64,000 nucleotides of DNA from Streptomyces sp. BA2 (GTDB lineage Bacteria > Actinomycetota > Actinomycetes > Streptomycetales > Streptomycetaceae). Location: contig NZ_WSRO01000002.1 of the NCBI RefSeq assembly GCF_009769735.1, forward strand, positions 7,861,001 to 7,925,000, given 5' to 3'. A program made the position numbers and the translations under genes. The notes under the pieces were generated by a model. It was not told the DNA's origin. It did not search any database and saw nothing but the letters and a program-made list of their open reading frames with translations. Each line of letters begins with the position of its first letter. Positions within the stretch are counted from its first letter, which is position 1. Shown in pieces: positions 48,814 to 57,482 of this stretch.

Positions 48814-50271
48814 GTGAGCAAGGAAGCCGTAGACACGGCCGCTGCGGACGCATCCCGCACAGATGCGTCCCAGGCCCCCGCGGACGCGGGCGACGCCGGT
48901 TACAGCAAGGACCTCAAGGCCCGTCACGTCAACATGATCGCGATCGGTGGCGCGATCGGAACTGGACTCTTTCTCGGTGCGGGCGGCCGCCTGCACTCCG
49001 CGGGCCCCGCGCTCGCCGTCGCGTACCTCGTGTGCGGCATCTTCGCCTTCTTCGTCGTACGCGCCCTCGGCGAGATGGTCATCTACCGGCCGTCCTCGGG
49101 TTCGTTCGTCAGTTACGCGCGTGAGTTCCTCGGCGAGAAGGGCGCCTACGTCGCCGGCTGGATGTACTTCCTGAACTGGTCGACCACCGGCATCGCCGAC
49201 ATCACCGCCATCGCGCTCTACACGCACTACTGGAGCTTCTTCACCGACATCCCCCAGTGGGTGCTCGCGCTGATAGCCCTCGCCGTCGTCCTCGTGATCA
49301 ACATGATCTCGGTGAAGTACTTCGGCGAGATGGAGTTCTGGTTCGCGATCGTCAAGGTCGCGGCCCTGGTCGCCTTCATGCTGATCGGCATCTTCCTGCT
49401 GGTCACCCAGCAGGACGTGGGCGGGCAGACGCCGGGCCTGAGTGTCATCACCGACAACGGCGGCTTCCTGCCGAACGGCATCATGCCGGTCGTGATCGTC
49501 ATGCAGGGTGTCGTCTTCGCGTACGCGTCGCTTGAGCTGGTCGGCGTCGCGGCGGGCGAGACCGCCGAGCCGCAGAAGGTCGTGCCGCGCGCGGTGAACT
49601 CCATCATGTGGCGCGTGGGCCTCTTCTACGTCGGCTCGGTCGTCCTGCTCGCGCTGCTGCTCCCCGGGTCGGTGTACTCGGCCGACCAGAGCCCGTTCGT
49701 GACGGTCCTCTCCAAGATCGGCGTGCCCGCGGCCGGTGACGTGATGAACCTGGTCGTTCTCACGGCGGCGCTGTCGTCGCTGAACTCGGGCCTGTACTCC
49801 ACGGGCCGCATCCTGCGCTCGATGGCGATGGCGGGTTCGGCGCCGAAGTTCACCGCGCGGATGAACAAGAGCCAGGTTCCCTACGGCGGCATCCTGCTCA
49901 CCTCCGCGGTGTGCGTGCTCGGCGTCGGCCTGAACTTCCTCATGCCGAGCCGGGCCTTCGAGATCGTCCTGAACGTGGCGTCCCTCGGCATCATCAGCAC
50001 CTGGGTGATCATCATGATCTGCCACCTGGCGTTCGTCCGCCGGGCCAAGGAGGGCCTGATCACCAGGCCCGGCTTCCGGCTCCCCGGCAGCCCGGTCACC
50101 GAGATCGTCACGATCGCCTTCCTGCTCTCCGTGCTCGGCCTGATGTGGAAGGACCCGGAGATCGGCCGCAAGACGCTCTACCTCATCCCGATCATCGCGG
50201 CGGCCCTTGTCGCCGGCTGGTACGGGATCCGCCGCAGGGTGGACCGTGAGGCGGCAAGCCTCACCAAGTAG
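48814..50271 (+). CDS. ansP: Amino-acid permease, L-asparagine permease type
   Basis: The 485-residue membrane protein has about 12 helices of the amino acid-polyamine-organocation family. The first helix motif is [21 protein letters not shown] and the helix-3 region is [40 protein letters not shown] is also present. These fit the AnsP/GabP branch of proton-driven amino-acid importers, and the pattern is closest to asparagine permeases. GTG 48814 is the likely start, without a strong ribosome site. A stem (GGTCCAC 48731-48737 with GTGGACC 48754-48760) lies in the leader. Substrate is inferred from family similarity. Confidence 0.88.
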   Translation: MSKEAVDTAAADASRTDASQAPADAGDAGYSKDLKARHVNMIAIGGAIGTGLFLGAGGRLHSAGPALAVAYLVCGIFAFFVVRALGEMVIYRPSSGSFVSYAREFLGEKGAYVAGWMYFLNWSTTGIADITAIALYTHYWSFFTDIPQWVLALIALAVVLVINMISVKYFGEMEFWFAIVKVAALVAFMLIGIFLLVTQQDVGGQTPGLSVITDNGGFLPNGIMPVVIVMQGVVFAYASLELVGVAAGETAEPQKVVPRAVNSIMWRVGLFYVGSVVLLALLLPGSVYSADQSPFVTVLSKIGVPAAGDVMNLVVLTAALSSLNSGLYSTGRILRSMAMAGSAPKFTARMNKSQVPYGGILLTSAVCVLGVGLNFLMPSRAFEIVLNVASLGIISTWVIIMICHLAFVRRAKEGLITRPGFRLPGSPVTEIVTIAFLLSVLGLMWKDPEIGRKTLYLIPIIAAALVAGWYGIRRRVDREAASLTK

Positions 50272-50327
50272 CCGCACGAAGCAGCAGGTCGACGGCGACT
50301 GTCAGTGGCAGCGCCTACGGTGGCGTC

Positions 50328-50807
50328 ATGTCGGAGATCACATATGTCCGAGGTGACGCCACCGCGCCGTTGGGCAAGGGCGTCAAGCTGATCGCCCACG
50401 TCTGCAACGACCTCGGGGGCTGGGGCAAGGGCTTCGTCGTCGCGGTGTCGCGCCGCTGGCCCGAGCCGGAGGCCGCGTACCGCCGGTGGCACCGCGAGCG
50501 CGCCAAGAACGACTTCGGCCTGGGAGCCGTCCAGTTCGTCGAGGTCGGTCCCTACACATGGGTGGCCAACATGATCGGCCAGCACGGCATGCGCACCGGC
50601 AGCAAGGGCGTCCCCGTGCGGTACGAAGCGATCGACACCGCCCTGGCCACGCTCGCCGACAAGGCGGCCGAGCTCGAGGCCTCCGTGCACATGCCGCGCA
50701 TCGGCTGCGGGCTCGCGGGCGGCAAGTGGTCACGCGTGGAGCCGCTGATATCCCGGCGTCTGGTGGAGCGGGGCATCGCGGTGACGGTGTACGACTTCGG
50801 GGACTGA
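50328..50807 (+). CDS. Macrodomain protein (ADP-ribose binding or hydrolase)
   Basis: The 159-residue protein is a single macrodomain that binds ADP-ribose and may remove it from proteins or nucleic acids. Features are ITYVRGDAT at the start, IAHVCNDLGGWGKGFVVAVSRRWPEPEAAYRRW, VANMIGQHGMR and MPRIGCGLAGGKWSRVEPLI. The last segment recalls the TARG1/ALC1-like class of ADP-ribosyl hydrolases. There is no signal or extra domain. No ADP-ribosyltransferase is next to it, so a toxin-antitoxin role is not supported. The ATG is at 50328. Confidence 0.92.
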   Translation: MSEITYVRGDATAPLGKGVKLIAHVCNDLGGWGKGFVVAVSRRWPEPEAAYRRWHRERAKNDFGLGAVQFVEVGPYTWVANMIGQHGMRTGSKGVPVRYEAIDTALATLADKAAELEASVHMPRIGCGLAGGKWSRVEPLISRRLVERGIAVTVYDFGD

Positions 50808-50914
50808 GCCGATGCCAGGGCTGCGGGCAAGTGGGTGCGGGTAAGTGGTGGGGATCACTCAACTGCCGTGCGGATGCGCGTTGTTGTGCACACATGAGCG
50901 GGTAGATCGGCAGC

Positions 50915-51394
50915 ATGCAGCTCATACCCATGCCGCTGGGGCCGATCAACCCGGATGTCGAGAATCTCGCCGTCGGAGTCGTGCTGTTCGGCTCCCTGTA
51001 TGTCTTCGTCAGGCGCATGATCCTCCGCGTCAACCGCGTACTCGAAGAGCGCGCCACGATCCTCGAAGGGGTCGCCGGCGGACCGGCGGCGGAGCTGCGC
51101 CGCGAGGCCGAGCGGATACGCGCCGAGCGCGAGGCGACGCTGGCCGAGGCCCGTCACGAGGCCGCGCAGGTGCGGCAGCGGGCCCGGGAGGAGGGCGCGG
51201 CCCTGATCGCCGCCGCCCGTGAGGACGGCGTACGCGAACGCGACGAGGTGCTCACGGCGGGCCAGGCCGCGATCGCGGCGGAACGTGCGTCTACGGAAGG
51301 GGAACTGCGGGCTCAGGTCCCCGAGCTGGCGTCGGTGCTTGCCAGCAGGATCGTGGGAGAGCCGCTCCCGACGGCGACGGCTTCAGGCCGCTAG
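50915..51394 (+). CDS. Orphan ATP synthase F0 subunit b-like protein
   Basis: The 159-residue protein has an N-terminal membrane helix (about 18-36, LAVGVVLFGSLYVFVRRMI). A long charged coiled coil follows (ILRVNRVLEERATILEGV, LRREAERIRAEREATLAEAR, QVRQRAREEGAALIAAARED), just as in the b subunit of F-type ATP synthase. It is not in an atp operon; neighbours are a macrodomain gene and a hydrolase gene. It could be a paralogue that assembles into the enzyme under some condition, or a coiled-coil membrane protein with another role. The start at 50915 is the first ATG after a weak ribosome site. Confidence 0.85.
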   Translation: MQLIPMPLGPINPDVENLAVGVVLFGSLYVFVRRMILRVNRVLEERATILEGVAGGPAAELRREAERIRAEREATLAEARHEAAQVRQRAREEGAALIAAAREDGVRERDEVLTAGQAAIAAERASTEGELRAQVPELASVLASRIVGEPLPTATASGR

Positions 51395-51467
51395 CCGGAC
51401 GGCGTCGCCGCGGGAGGCGGCCGAGTTCCGTCTGGCGCTCGGGCCGCCCCCACGGCACGCTCGCACC

Positions 51468-52244
51468 ATGGAACTCATGGTGCCGGTCAAGGACGGCGAA
51501 GTATGGGCGCAGGACTCCGGCGGCGAGGGACTGCCGCTGGTCCTGCTGCACCCCGGAGTCGCGGACTCCCGCGTCTGGGACGGGATCCTGCCGCGCCTTT
51601 CAGAGGGGCGCCGGGTCATCCGCTACGACGCGCGGGGGTACGGCAGGTCGCCCGCCCCCACCGCGTCCTTCTCGCTCGTCGAGGACCTGATCGCGGTCCT
51701 CGACCACTTCGACGTCGCACGCGCGTTCCTCGCGGGATCGAGCATGGGCGGCGCCACGGCCATCGGCATCGCGCTGAGGGACCCCGCCAGGGTGGCGGGG
51801 CTCGCCCTGCTGGTCCCCGGGATCACCGGCAACCCGGACTTCGCCATGGAGGAGTTCACCGCCGAGGTGGTCCGCCTCGCGGAGGCGGGCGACATGGACG
51901 GCATCGTGGCCCTGGTGAAGCGCACGTCGGCCGCCGCGGGGGCCGGGGACGACTCCGCGGCGGAGGCGCTCATCAGGGCGGTGATCCCGTCCTGGTTCGC
52001 CGTCCACCCCCACCAGGTGCCCGACCCGCCCGCCTTCGACCGGCTCGGCGAGCTCGACGTGCCGTGCGTGCTCGCCCTGGGGGAGCGCGACGACCCCGAG
52101 GTGGTCCGCTGCAACGAGGAGATGGCGGCACGCATCCCGGGCTGCCGGCTCGTGCGGCTGCGGGACAGCGACCACTTCCCGACGCTGCGCGAGCCGACAG
52201 CGGTAACGGACCTGGTCCTGGAGGCATACGCCGCTGCGCGATAG
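51468..52244 (+). CDS. Alpha/beta-fold hydrolase
   Basis: The 258-residue cytoplasmic protein has the alpha/beta-hydrolase fold: LPLVLLHPGVADSRVWDGILPRL, YDARGYGRS, the nucleophile elbow AGSSMGGATAIG with serine, and the histidine in DSDHFPTLREP. The acid is probably the aspartate in LGERDDPEV. It could be an esterase, lactonase or haloperoxidase-like enzyme; substrate is unknown. The ATG at 51468 is chosen since the conserved part begins soon after it. Confidence 0.9.
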   Translation: MELMVPVKDGEVWAQDSGGEGLPLVLLHPGVADSRVWDGILPRLSEGRRVIRYDARGYGRSPAPTASFSLVEDLIAVLDHFDVARAFLAGSSMGGATAIGIALRDPARVAGLALLVPGITGNPDFAMEEFTAEVVRLAEAGDMDGIVALVKRTSAAAGAGDDSAAEALIRAVIPSWFAVHPHQVPDPPAFDRLGELDVPCVLALGERDDPEVVRCNEEMAARIPGCRLVRLRDSDHFPTLREPTAVTDLVLEAYAAAR

Positions 52245-52547
52245 ACCCACCCTGCGGAACCTGCGCTCGCGCGGCCGCAGCGGCCCCGCACATCCACGCA
52301 CCCGAACGCGAAGAACGCAACGAACGCGGCTCACTCGGCCGCAACCAGCTGCCTGCTCGCTGCGGTGCGGGTGGCCGGCCGCCAGTCGGCGTCCTTCTGG
52401 TGGCTGCCGTGCGCGGTGGTCGGCGCAGGCGCCTTGCGCTCCCGCAGCCACCGCCGCCTCACCGTCCGTCGCCGCTTGCCTGCCGCCTCCTGCCCGCTCG
52501 CTGCGGCGCCGGCGGCGGCCGGCTGTAGCCCGCGGATCGCCGTCCGC
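52245..52547. other. Non-coding gap with short repeats
   Basis: No supported gene is present. The sequence has two imperfect copies of CTGC(C/T)(T/C)GCTCGCTGCGG (near 52350 and 52493) and runs of GCCGC. It separates the hydrolase gene from the convergent acyl-CoA dehydrogenase gene. No perfect terminator stem stands out. Confidence 0.4.
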
Positions 52548-53693
52548 CTACAGCCCGAAGCTCTTCCCGATGATGTCCCGCTGGATCTCACTGGTGCCGC
52601 CGTACACCGTCGAGACCACCGCGGCCCGCAGATGCCGCTCCATGTCGTACTCGGTCGCGTAGCCGTAACCGCCCATCATCTGCATGCCTTCCAGCGCCGC
52701 GCGCTTCGCCGTCTCGGTGGCCTTCAGCTTGGCCATCGAGGCCTCGCGCGGGAAGAGACGTTCCGGCTCGGCGTCGCACTTCGCCGCCACGTCGAAGACG
52801 AGGAGCCGCGCGCACTCGATCTCCGTCGCCAGATCCGCGATCCGGTGCCGCAGCGCCTGGAAGGAGCCGACCGGCCGCCCGAACTGCTCGCGCCCGCGCA
52901 CGTACGTGACCGTGTCGTCGAGGATCCGCTCCGCGAGGCCCAGCATGTTCGCCGCCAGGAACAGCCGCTCCGCGTTGAGCCCCGCCATCAGCTGCGGCCA
53001 CGCCCTGCCCTCGACGCCCACCACCGCGTCCGCGGGCAGGCGTACGTCGGTGAAGTAGACGTCGTTCACCTCGCGGCCGCCCATCGTGGAGATGCCCCGG
53101 ATCTCGACCCCCGGGGTGTCCGCGGGCACATGGAACATCGTCAAGCCCTCGTGCCTGGGCCCGCTCGCGTCGGTGCGCGCGACCAGCAGGATGTACGAGG
53201 CCAGGTGCGCGTTGGAGATCCAGGTCTTGTGCCCGTTGATCAACCACCCGCCGTCCGCCGCCCGTTCGGCCCGGCACCGCAGCGCCGCCACGTCCGACCC
53301 GGCGTCCGGCTCCGACATCGCGATCGAGAGCACCTGCCCGGCGACGGCCCCGCCCACCGCCGCCTTCTTCTGCGCCACCGAGCCGAACCTCTCGTACGCC
53401 TTCGCCGTGATGACCGACGTGACGAAGCCGCCCGCGGGCACCAGGCCGCGTGCCGTCTCGCGCAGGAACAGGCAGGCGTCCGTCATGCCGCCGCCCGACC
53501 CGCCGTGCTCCTCGGGAAGGCACACGCCCAGCCAGCCCAGTTCGGCGAGCTTCGCGTAGAGGGCGGGGGAGTGCGGGCCGCCGGACGCGGCGGTCAGGGC
53601 GTCGCGCTGCTCCCGCGTGCCGCACTCGCGCCGCGCGAAGTCGCGTAGCGCCGCGGTGAAATCGAGCTGCTCCGAGCTGGGCCACTCCGTCAT
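52548..53693 (-). CDS. Acyl-CoA dehydrogenase (second)
   Basis: The 381-residue flavoenzyme has IAMSEPDAGSDVAAL and WLINGHKTWISNAHLA for FAD binding, and MMGGYGYATEYDMERHLRAAVVSTVYGGTSEIQRDIIGKSFG at the C-terminus, with the catalytic glutamate in GGTSE. It differs clearly from the operon enzyme at 40408 and may act on other chain types. It is divergent from a TetR gene, and the shared intergenic region has a candidate binding site (53716-53730). The ATG is at 53693, near the family start. Confidence 0.94.
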   Translation of the reverse strand: MTEWPSSEQLDFTAALRDFARRECGTREQRDALTAASGGPHSPALYAKLAELGWLGVCLPEEHGGSGGGMTDACLFLRETARGLVPAGGFVTSVITAKAYERFGSVAQKKAAVGGAVAGQVLSIAMSEPDAGSDVAALRCRAERAADGGWLINGHKTWISNAHLASYILLVARTDASGPRHEGLTMFHVPADTPGVEIRGISTMGGREVNDVYFTDVRLPADAVVGVEGRAWPQLMAGLNAERLFLAANMLGLAERILDDTVTYVRGREQFGRPVGSFQALRHRIADLATEIECARLLVFDVAAKCDAEPERLFPREASMAKLKATETAKRAALEGMQMMGGYGYATEYDMERHLRAAVVSTVYGGTSEIQRDIIGKSFGL

Positions 53694-53715
53694 GAAACCC
53701 TCCTGGGCTTGGCGT

Positions 53716-53731
53716 AGTTACAAAGAGATTG
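53716..53731. promoter_or_regulatory. Possible TetR binding site, shared motif AGTTACAA
   Basis: AGTTACAAAGAGATTG lies 23 bases before the acyl-CoA dehydrogenase start on the opposite strand. The same AGTTACAA followed by an ATTGA-like end occurs at 54557, upstream of the MpaB-type gene. The common motif suggests one regulator, perhaps the TetR protein between them. Confidence 0.4.
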
Positions 53732-53807
53732 AGTTAGTGTCCGTGTAGCCATGGGGAGTTGGTGCGGGGGCTGTGGTTGAGTGCGTGGGGACTACGGGGG
53801 AGGGCTC

Positions 53808-54419
53808 ATGGATTCGATGATGGAGCGCGCGCTGGACACGGCGCCGCCGTCCGACGCCCTGACCGAGCAGATACTCGACGCGGCGCGCGAGCAGTTCACG
53901 ACGTTCGGCCTGCGCCGCTCGACCGTTGACGACGTCGCCAAGCGCGCCAGGGTCTCGCGCGTCACCGTGTACCGCCGCATCGGCAACAAGGAAGCGCTCG
54001 TCTCCGCCTGCCTGCTGCGGGAGTACCGCAGGTTCGTGCGGGAGGTGGACGAGGCAGTCGCCCCCCTCCCGATGATGGAGGACCGCATCGTCGAGGGCTT
54101 CGTCGTGGTCCTGCGGCACATTCGCGCCCACCCGCTCATCGGCGGCCTGATGCGGCTCGAACCGGAGACGATGCTGCCGTTCCTGACCCTGGAGAGCGGC
54201 CCCGCGTTCCTCGCGATGCGCGGGTACCTCACGGACCGGCTGCGCCGGGCGCAGCGCGCAGAGGGGAAGGAGGAGGGCGATCCGACGCCGGTGGCGGAGC
54301 TGATGGTGCGGATCACGGTCTCCTTCCTGCTCAATCCGGTGAGCTGCTTCGCACTCGAAGACGACGACCACGTACGGGACTTCGCGCGCCGCTATCTGGT
54401 CCCCCTGCTCGGCAGCTGA
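53808..54419 (+). CDS. TetR-family transcriptional regulator
   Basis: The 203-residue protein has an N-terminal TetR helix-turn-helix (ILDAAREQFTTFGLRRSTVDDVAKRARVSRVTVYRRIGNKEAL, about 20-62) and a helical ligand domain. The ATG at 53808 follows GGGGGAGGG. It is divergent from an acyl-CoA dehydrogenase gene and upstream of an MpaB-type oxygenase gene; both have AGTTACAA in their upstream regions. A fatty-acid or lipid-derived ligand is therefore plausible but unproven. Confidence 0.92.
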   Translation: MDSMMERALDTAPPSDALTEQILDAAREQFTTFGLRRSTVDDVAKRARVSRVTVYRRIGNKEALVSACLLREYRRFVREVDEAVAPLPMMEDRIVEGFVVVLRHIRAHPLIGGLMRLEPETMLPFLTLESGPAFLAMRGYLTDRLRRAQRAEGKEEGDPTPVAELMVRITVSFLLNPVSCFALEDDDHVRDFARRYLVPLLGS

Positions 54420-54472
54420 GCCGGCCGCTCCGCGGGGGACGCGGCGACGGATCTGCGGGCCGGTGGCGGCTG

Positions 54473-54498
54473 ACCGCGCGGTTCCCCGCGCCCCTCAG
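54473..54498 (+). repeat. Degenerate copy of the intergenic repeat
   Basis: ACCGCGCGGTTCCCCGCGCC and the following CCTCAG match the core repeat found at 21692 and 42873 with a few changes. Confidence 0.6.
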
Positions 54499-54556
54499 GC
54501 CGCCATCGCGCTTTCGTGCAAGGCCACTTGACGTCCTGTCCCATCCCGTGAGTCAG

Positions 54557-54574
54557 AGTTACAAGAACTATTGA
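54557..54574. promoter_or_regulatory. Second AGTTACAA site, upstream of the MpaB-type gene
   Basis: AGTTACAAGAACTATTGA shares AGTTACAA with the 53716 site, and AGTT...AACT is itself a short inverted repeat. TTGACA at 54571-54576 may be a -35 box. Confidence 0.4.
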
Positions 54575-54680
54575 CATGTTTCATCGGGCGCGTCAACACT
54601 GCTGCAGTCGCATACTGGAACACGAGAACACGCACAAACCGGGCACCGACCGGAAGGCCCCCGACCCCTGGGAGCGCGTG

Positions 54681-55571
54681 ATGCAAAGTCGCCGCCGGAT
54701 TCCCGAGCCGCCCCCGCCCGGCGGAATCCTGTGGGACATCGCGGGCGACGTCCGCGCCCTGCTCGCCCTGCCCGCCGCCCTCACGATGCAGGTCGCGCAC
54801 CCCGCGGTGGGCGCCGGCGTCGACACGTACTCCGTCTTCCGCACCGACCCCTGGGGGCGCGGCGAGCGGTCGCTGCGGTCGCTGCAGACCTGGGTGTACG
54901 GCGAGGAGAGCGCGGCCGAGGAGGGGCGCAGGCTGCGCGAGCTGCACCAGCACATCCGGGGCACGGATGCGCACGGCCGCGACTACCACGCGCTGACGCC
55001 CGCCTACTACGCGTGGGTCCACGCCACCGGGTTCCCCGTCTACCGCCACGCCCAGAAGTACCTGGGCCGCCCCTTCACCGAGGCGCAGGAGCGGCAGCTG
55101 TACGCGGAGTGGCTCCAGGTCGGCCGGATCCTCGGCATCCACGACCGGGACATGCCGCAGACGCTGGAGGAGTTCTGGCCGTACTACGCGAAGGTCCTCG
55201 CCGACGAGCTGGAGGAGACCGAGGTGGTCCGCGACCTCGTCGCCACGGACCGCCCGGTCCCGCCGCCGGACCGCGGCCCCTACCTGCTGCGGGTGACGCT
55301 GCGCACGCTCTGGCCGCTACTCCTGCCGCCCCTGGCCCGCTTCCGCCGCTTCATCACGATCGGCCTGATGCCGCCGGACGCGAGGTCGGCGATAGGCCTG
55401 CCGTGGACTGCCGCCCAGGAGCGCCGCCTGCGCCGCCTCGGCCGGGTGACGCGAACGGTGGTCCCGCGCCTCCCGGAGCGCCTGCGCTACCTGCCGCTGG
55501 CGCGCAGGGCTCGGGCGCACCGAAAAATCACCGGCTCCGCCGAGCGGGCCCCCAACCGCCGGACGGGCTGA
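54681..55571 (+). CDS. MpaB / rubber-oxygenase-like protein (DUF2236)
   Basis: The 296-residue protein matches the oxygenase MpaB family, heme-dependent relatives of latex clearing protein: ILWDIAGDVRALLALPAALTMQVAHPAVGAGVDTYSVFRTDPWGR, LHQHIRG, YYAWVHATGFPVY and a helical C-terminal part. The histidines in AHPAVG and ELHQHIRG could be heme ligands. The start is uncertain: ATG 54681 (or GTG 54678) has GGGAG just upstream, while the earlier ATG 54576 overlaps the putative -35. Its last 15 codons lie in a repeated element (55527 onward). Substrate is unknown. Confidence 0.8.
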   Translation: MQSRRRIPEPPPPGGILWDIAGDVRALLALPAALTMQVAHPAVGAGVDTYSVFRTDPWGRGERSLRSLQTWVYGEESAAEEGRRLRELHQHIRGTDAHGRDYHALTPAYYAWVHATGFPVYRHAQKYLGRPFTEAQERQLYAEWLQVGRILGIHDRDMPQTLEEFWPYYAKVLADELEETEVVRDLVATDRPVPPPDRGPYLLRVTLRTLWPLLLPPLARFRRFITIGLMPPDARSAIGLPWTAAQERRLRRLGRVTRTVVPRLPERLRYLPLARRARAHRKITGSAERAPNRRTG

Positions 55572-55636
55572 TTCCCCCCCCGGATCACCGGCTCCGCCGA
55601 GTTCGTCCTCAAACGCCGGACGGGCTGATTCCCCCG
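55527..55636 (+). repeat. Two tandem copies of a Streptomyces repeat; the first encodes the C-terminus of the MpaB-type protein
   Basis: Copy one (55527-55582) and copy two (55584-55636) share ATCACCGGCTCCGCCGAG and CGCCGGACGGGCTGATTCCC. The reading frame of the upstream gene runs through the first copy to its stop at 55571, giving the tail ITGSAERAPNRRTG. Confidence 0.8.
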
Positions 55637-55763
55637 CCCACCCGCCCCTTCAGGCGCGCCGACACCCCGCCCACCCCTGTCCGACGCGGACGCGCGGAGC
55701 CCCACCCACTCGCCCTCCCCAGCAGCTCGCTGCCGGGTGATCGGGTGGGTGGGTGGGGGCCAT

Positions 55764-55780
55764 CCGCCGCGAAGCGGCGG
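55764..55780. terminator. Small hairpin terminator between convergent genes
   Basis: CCGCCGC-GAA-GCGGCGG is a perfect seven-pair stem just before the stop of the M1 peptidase gene on the other strand. Confidence 0.65.
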
Positions 55781-55787
55781 TCCAGAA

Positions 55788-57278
55788 TCAGTGACCGTGC
55801 ACACCATTCGTGGCAGCGATGGACTTCCACGACTTAGGCGCAGCCGGAACCGCCGAGGACCGAGCAATCCCCGCCCCCCGCGCAGCCGGAGCATCCGGCC
55901 GCGAAGGCTGGTAAAGCCACGCGTCGAACAGGGAAGCCAGCGGCTTGCCGGAAACCTTCTCCGCGTACTTCACGAAGTCACCCACCTTCGCGTTCCCGTA
56001 CGCATGCTCCTTCGGCCACCCCTTCAAGATCGCCGAGAAGGCCTTCTCGCCGATCTCGTTGCGCAGCGCCTGCAGGGCCAGCGCCCCGCGGTCGTACACG
56101 GCGATGTCGAACTGGTTCTCCGGGCCCGGGTCCCCCGGCTTGACCTTCCAGAACGGGTCGTCGGCAGGATGCTGCGCGTAGACGTAGTCCGCCAGCTCCT
56201 GAGCCGTCCCCTCACCCTCCTTCTCCGACCACAGCCACTGGCTGTACCGCGCGAAGCCCTCGTTGATCCAGATGTCCTTCCAGCCGTCGACGGAGACGCT
56301 GTCGCCGTACCACTGGTGGGCCAGCTCATGCACCACGACGGAGACGTTGGAGCCGTTCGCGAACTGCCTCGGGCTGTAGAACGGCCGCGTCTGCGTCTCC
56401 AGGGCGAAGCCGCTCGTCACGTTCGGGACGTACCCGCCCAGGGCGTTGAAGGGGTACTTGCCGAAGACCGTCTCCAGCCACTCCGCGACCTCGACCGACC
56501 GCTCGATGCTCGCCCGCGCGGCCCCCGCGTTGTCGCCGAGGTCCTTGCTGTAGGCGTTCAGGACGGGCAGACCGTCCGCGGTCTTGTCCGTCGTGATGTC
56601 GAACTTGCCCACGGCGAGCGTCGTCAGATAGCTGGCCTGCGGCTTGTTCGAGCGCCAGTTGAAGCGCGTCCAGCCGAGCTTCGAACTCTGCGACTGCAGT
56701 ACGCCGTTGGAGATGGCCTGCGAGCCGTCCGGCACGGAGACCGAGACGTCGTACGTCGCCTTGTCGAGCGGGTGGTCGTTGGACGGGTACCACCAGGCGG
56801 CCGACTCCGGCTCCTGCGCCGCCACGCCGCCGTCCGGCGTACGCGCCCACGCCGTGAAGCCGTTGATCTTCACCTCGGACGGTTTGCCCGCGTAACGGAC
56901 GACCACCGTGATCGGTGTGCCCTTGGGCAGTCCGGCCGCCGGAGTGATCTCAAGCTCCTGCTCGCCGGACTTCTTGAAGGTGGCCTTCTTGCCGTTGACG
57001 CGCACCTCGCTGACCTTGAGGCCGAGGTCGAGGTTGAAGCGGGAGAGGTTCTGCGTCGTGGCGGCGTTGATGGTCGCCGTGCCTTCGAGCAGGTCGGTCT
57101 TCGGCTGGTACTTCAGCCGCAGGTCGTAGTGCGAGACGTCGTAGCCGCCGTTGCCGCTCGCCGGGTAGTAGGGATCGCCGATACCCGGGGCCCCGGGCGT
57201 GAAGTCGGCCGCCGATGCCGGGATCGCCAGCAGGAGAGAGGCCGCGAGCGCGCCCGGCGCGATGAGTCTGCGGTGCAC
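55788..57278 (-). CDS. Secreted M1-family zinc aminopeptidase
   Basis: The 496-residue enzyme removes N-terminal residues from peptides outside the cell. The GTG at 57278 is chosen (GGAG five bases upstream) and gives a signal peptide, MHRRLIAPGALAASLLL, cleaved near ASAADF. The zinc site is HELAHQWYGDS with the second glutamate in WINEGFARYSQW, that is HEXXH-X18-E. The N-terminal beta domain (HYDLRLKYQPKTDLLEGTATI) is present. It is shorter than cytosolic aminopeptidase N and resembles other Streptomyces secreted M1 enzymes. It is divergent from an S15 peptidase gene. Confidence 0.94.
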   Translation of the reverse strand: MHRRLIAPGALAASLLLAIPASAADFTPGAPGIGDPYYPASGNGGYDVSHYDLRLKYQPKTDLLEGTATINAATTQNLSRFNLDLGLKVSEVRVNGKKATFKKSGEQELEITPAAGLPKGTPITVVVRYAGKPSEVKINGFTAWARTPDGGVAAQEPESAAWWYPSNDHPLDKATYDVSVSVPDGSQAISNGVLQSQSSKLGWTRFNWRSNKPQASYLTTLAVGKFDITTDKTADGLPVLNAYSKDLGDNAGAARASIERSVEVAEWLETVFGKYPFNALGGYVPNVTSGFALETQTRPFYSPRQFANGSNVSVVVHELAHQWYGDSVSVDGWKDIWINEGFARYSQWLWSEKEGEGTAQELADYVYAQHPADDPFWKVKPGDPGPENQFDIAVYDRGALALQALRNEIGEKAFSAILKGWPKEHAYGNAKVGDFVKYAEKVSGKPLASLFDAWLYQPSRPDAPAARGAGIARSSAVPAAPKSWKSIAATNGVHGH

Positions 57279-57482
57279 AAGAGCTCCAAGTCGTACAAGT
57301 CGTAGGGGCACTTCAGTAGATGCGTCCGACCTTATTGAGCCCCGTGGCCACGCGTCATGTCCATGGTCGCTCCTGTCACACGATCGCCATTCGGCCGACA
57401 TGTGCCAAAACGACCCATGAGCCTGTCATCAGTGCGTACTGCCCTCTGTCGCGCAGGAGTTGACCGGTGTACCTTCCGCGCC

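Noticed and set aside
50328..50807. Macrodomain gene as antitoxin of a DNA ADP-ribosylating toxin.
   Set aside because: No ADP-ribosyltransferase gene lies next to it.
54576..54680. Earlier start of the MpaB-type protein at 54576.
   Set aside because: The ATG overlaps a likely -35 box and the extra residues are not like the family; the start near 54681 has a good ribosome site.
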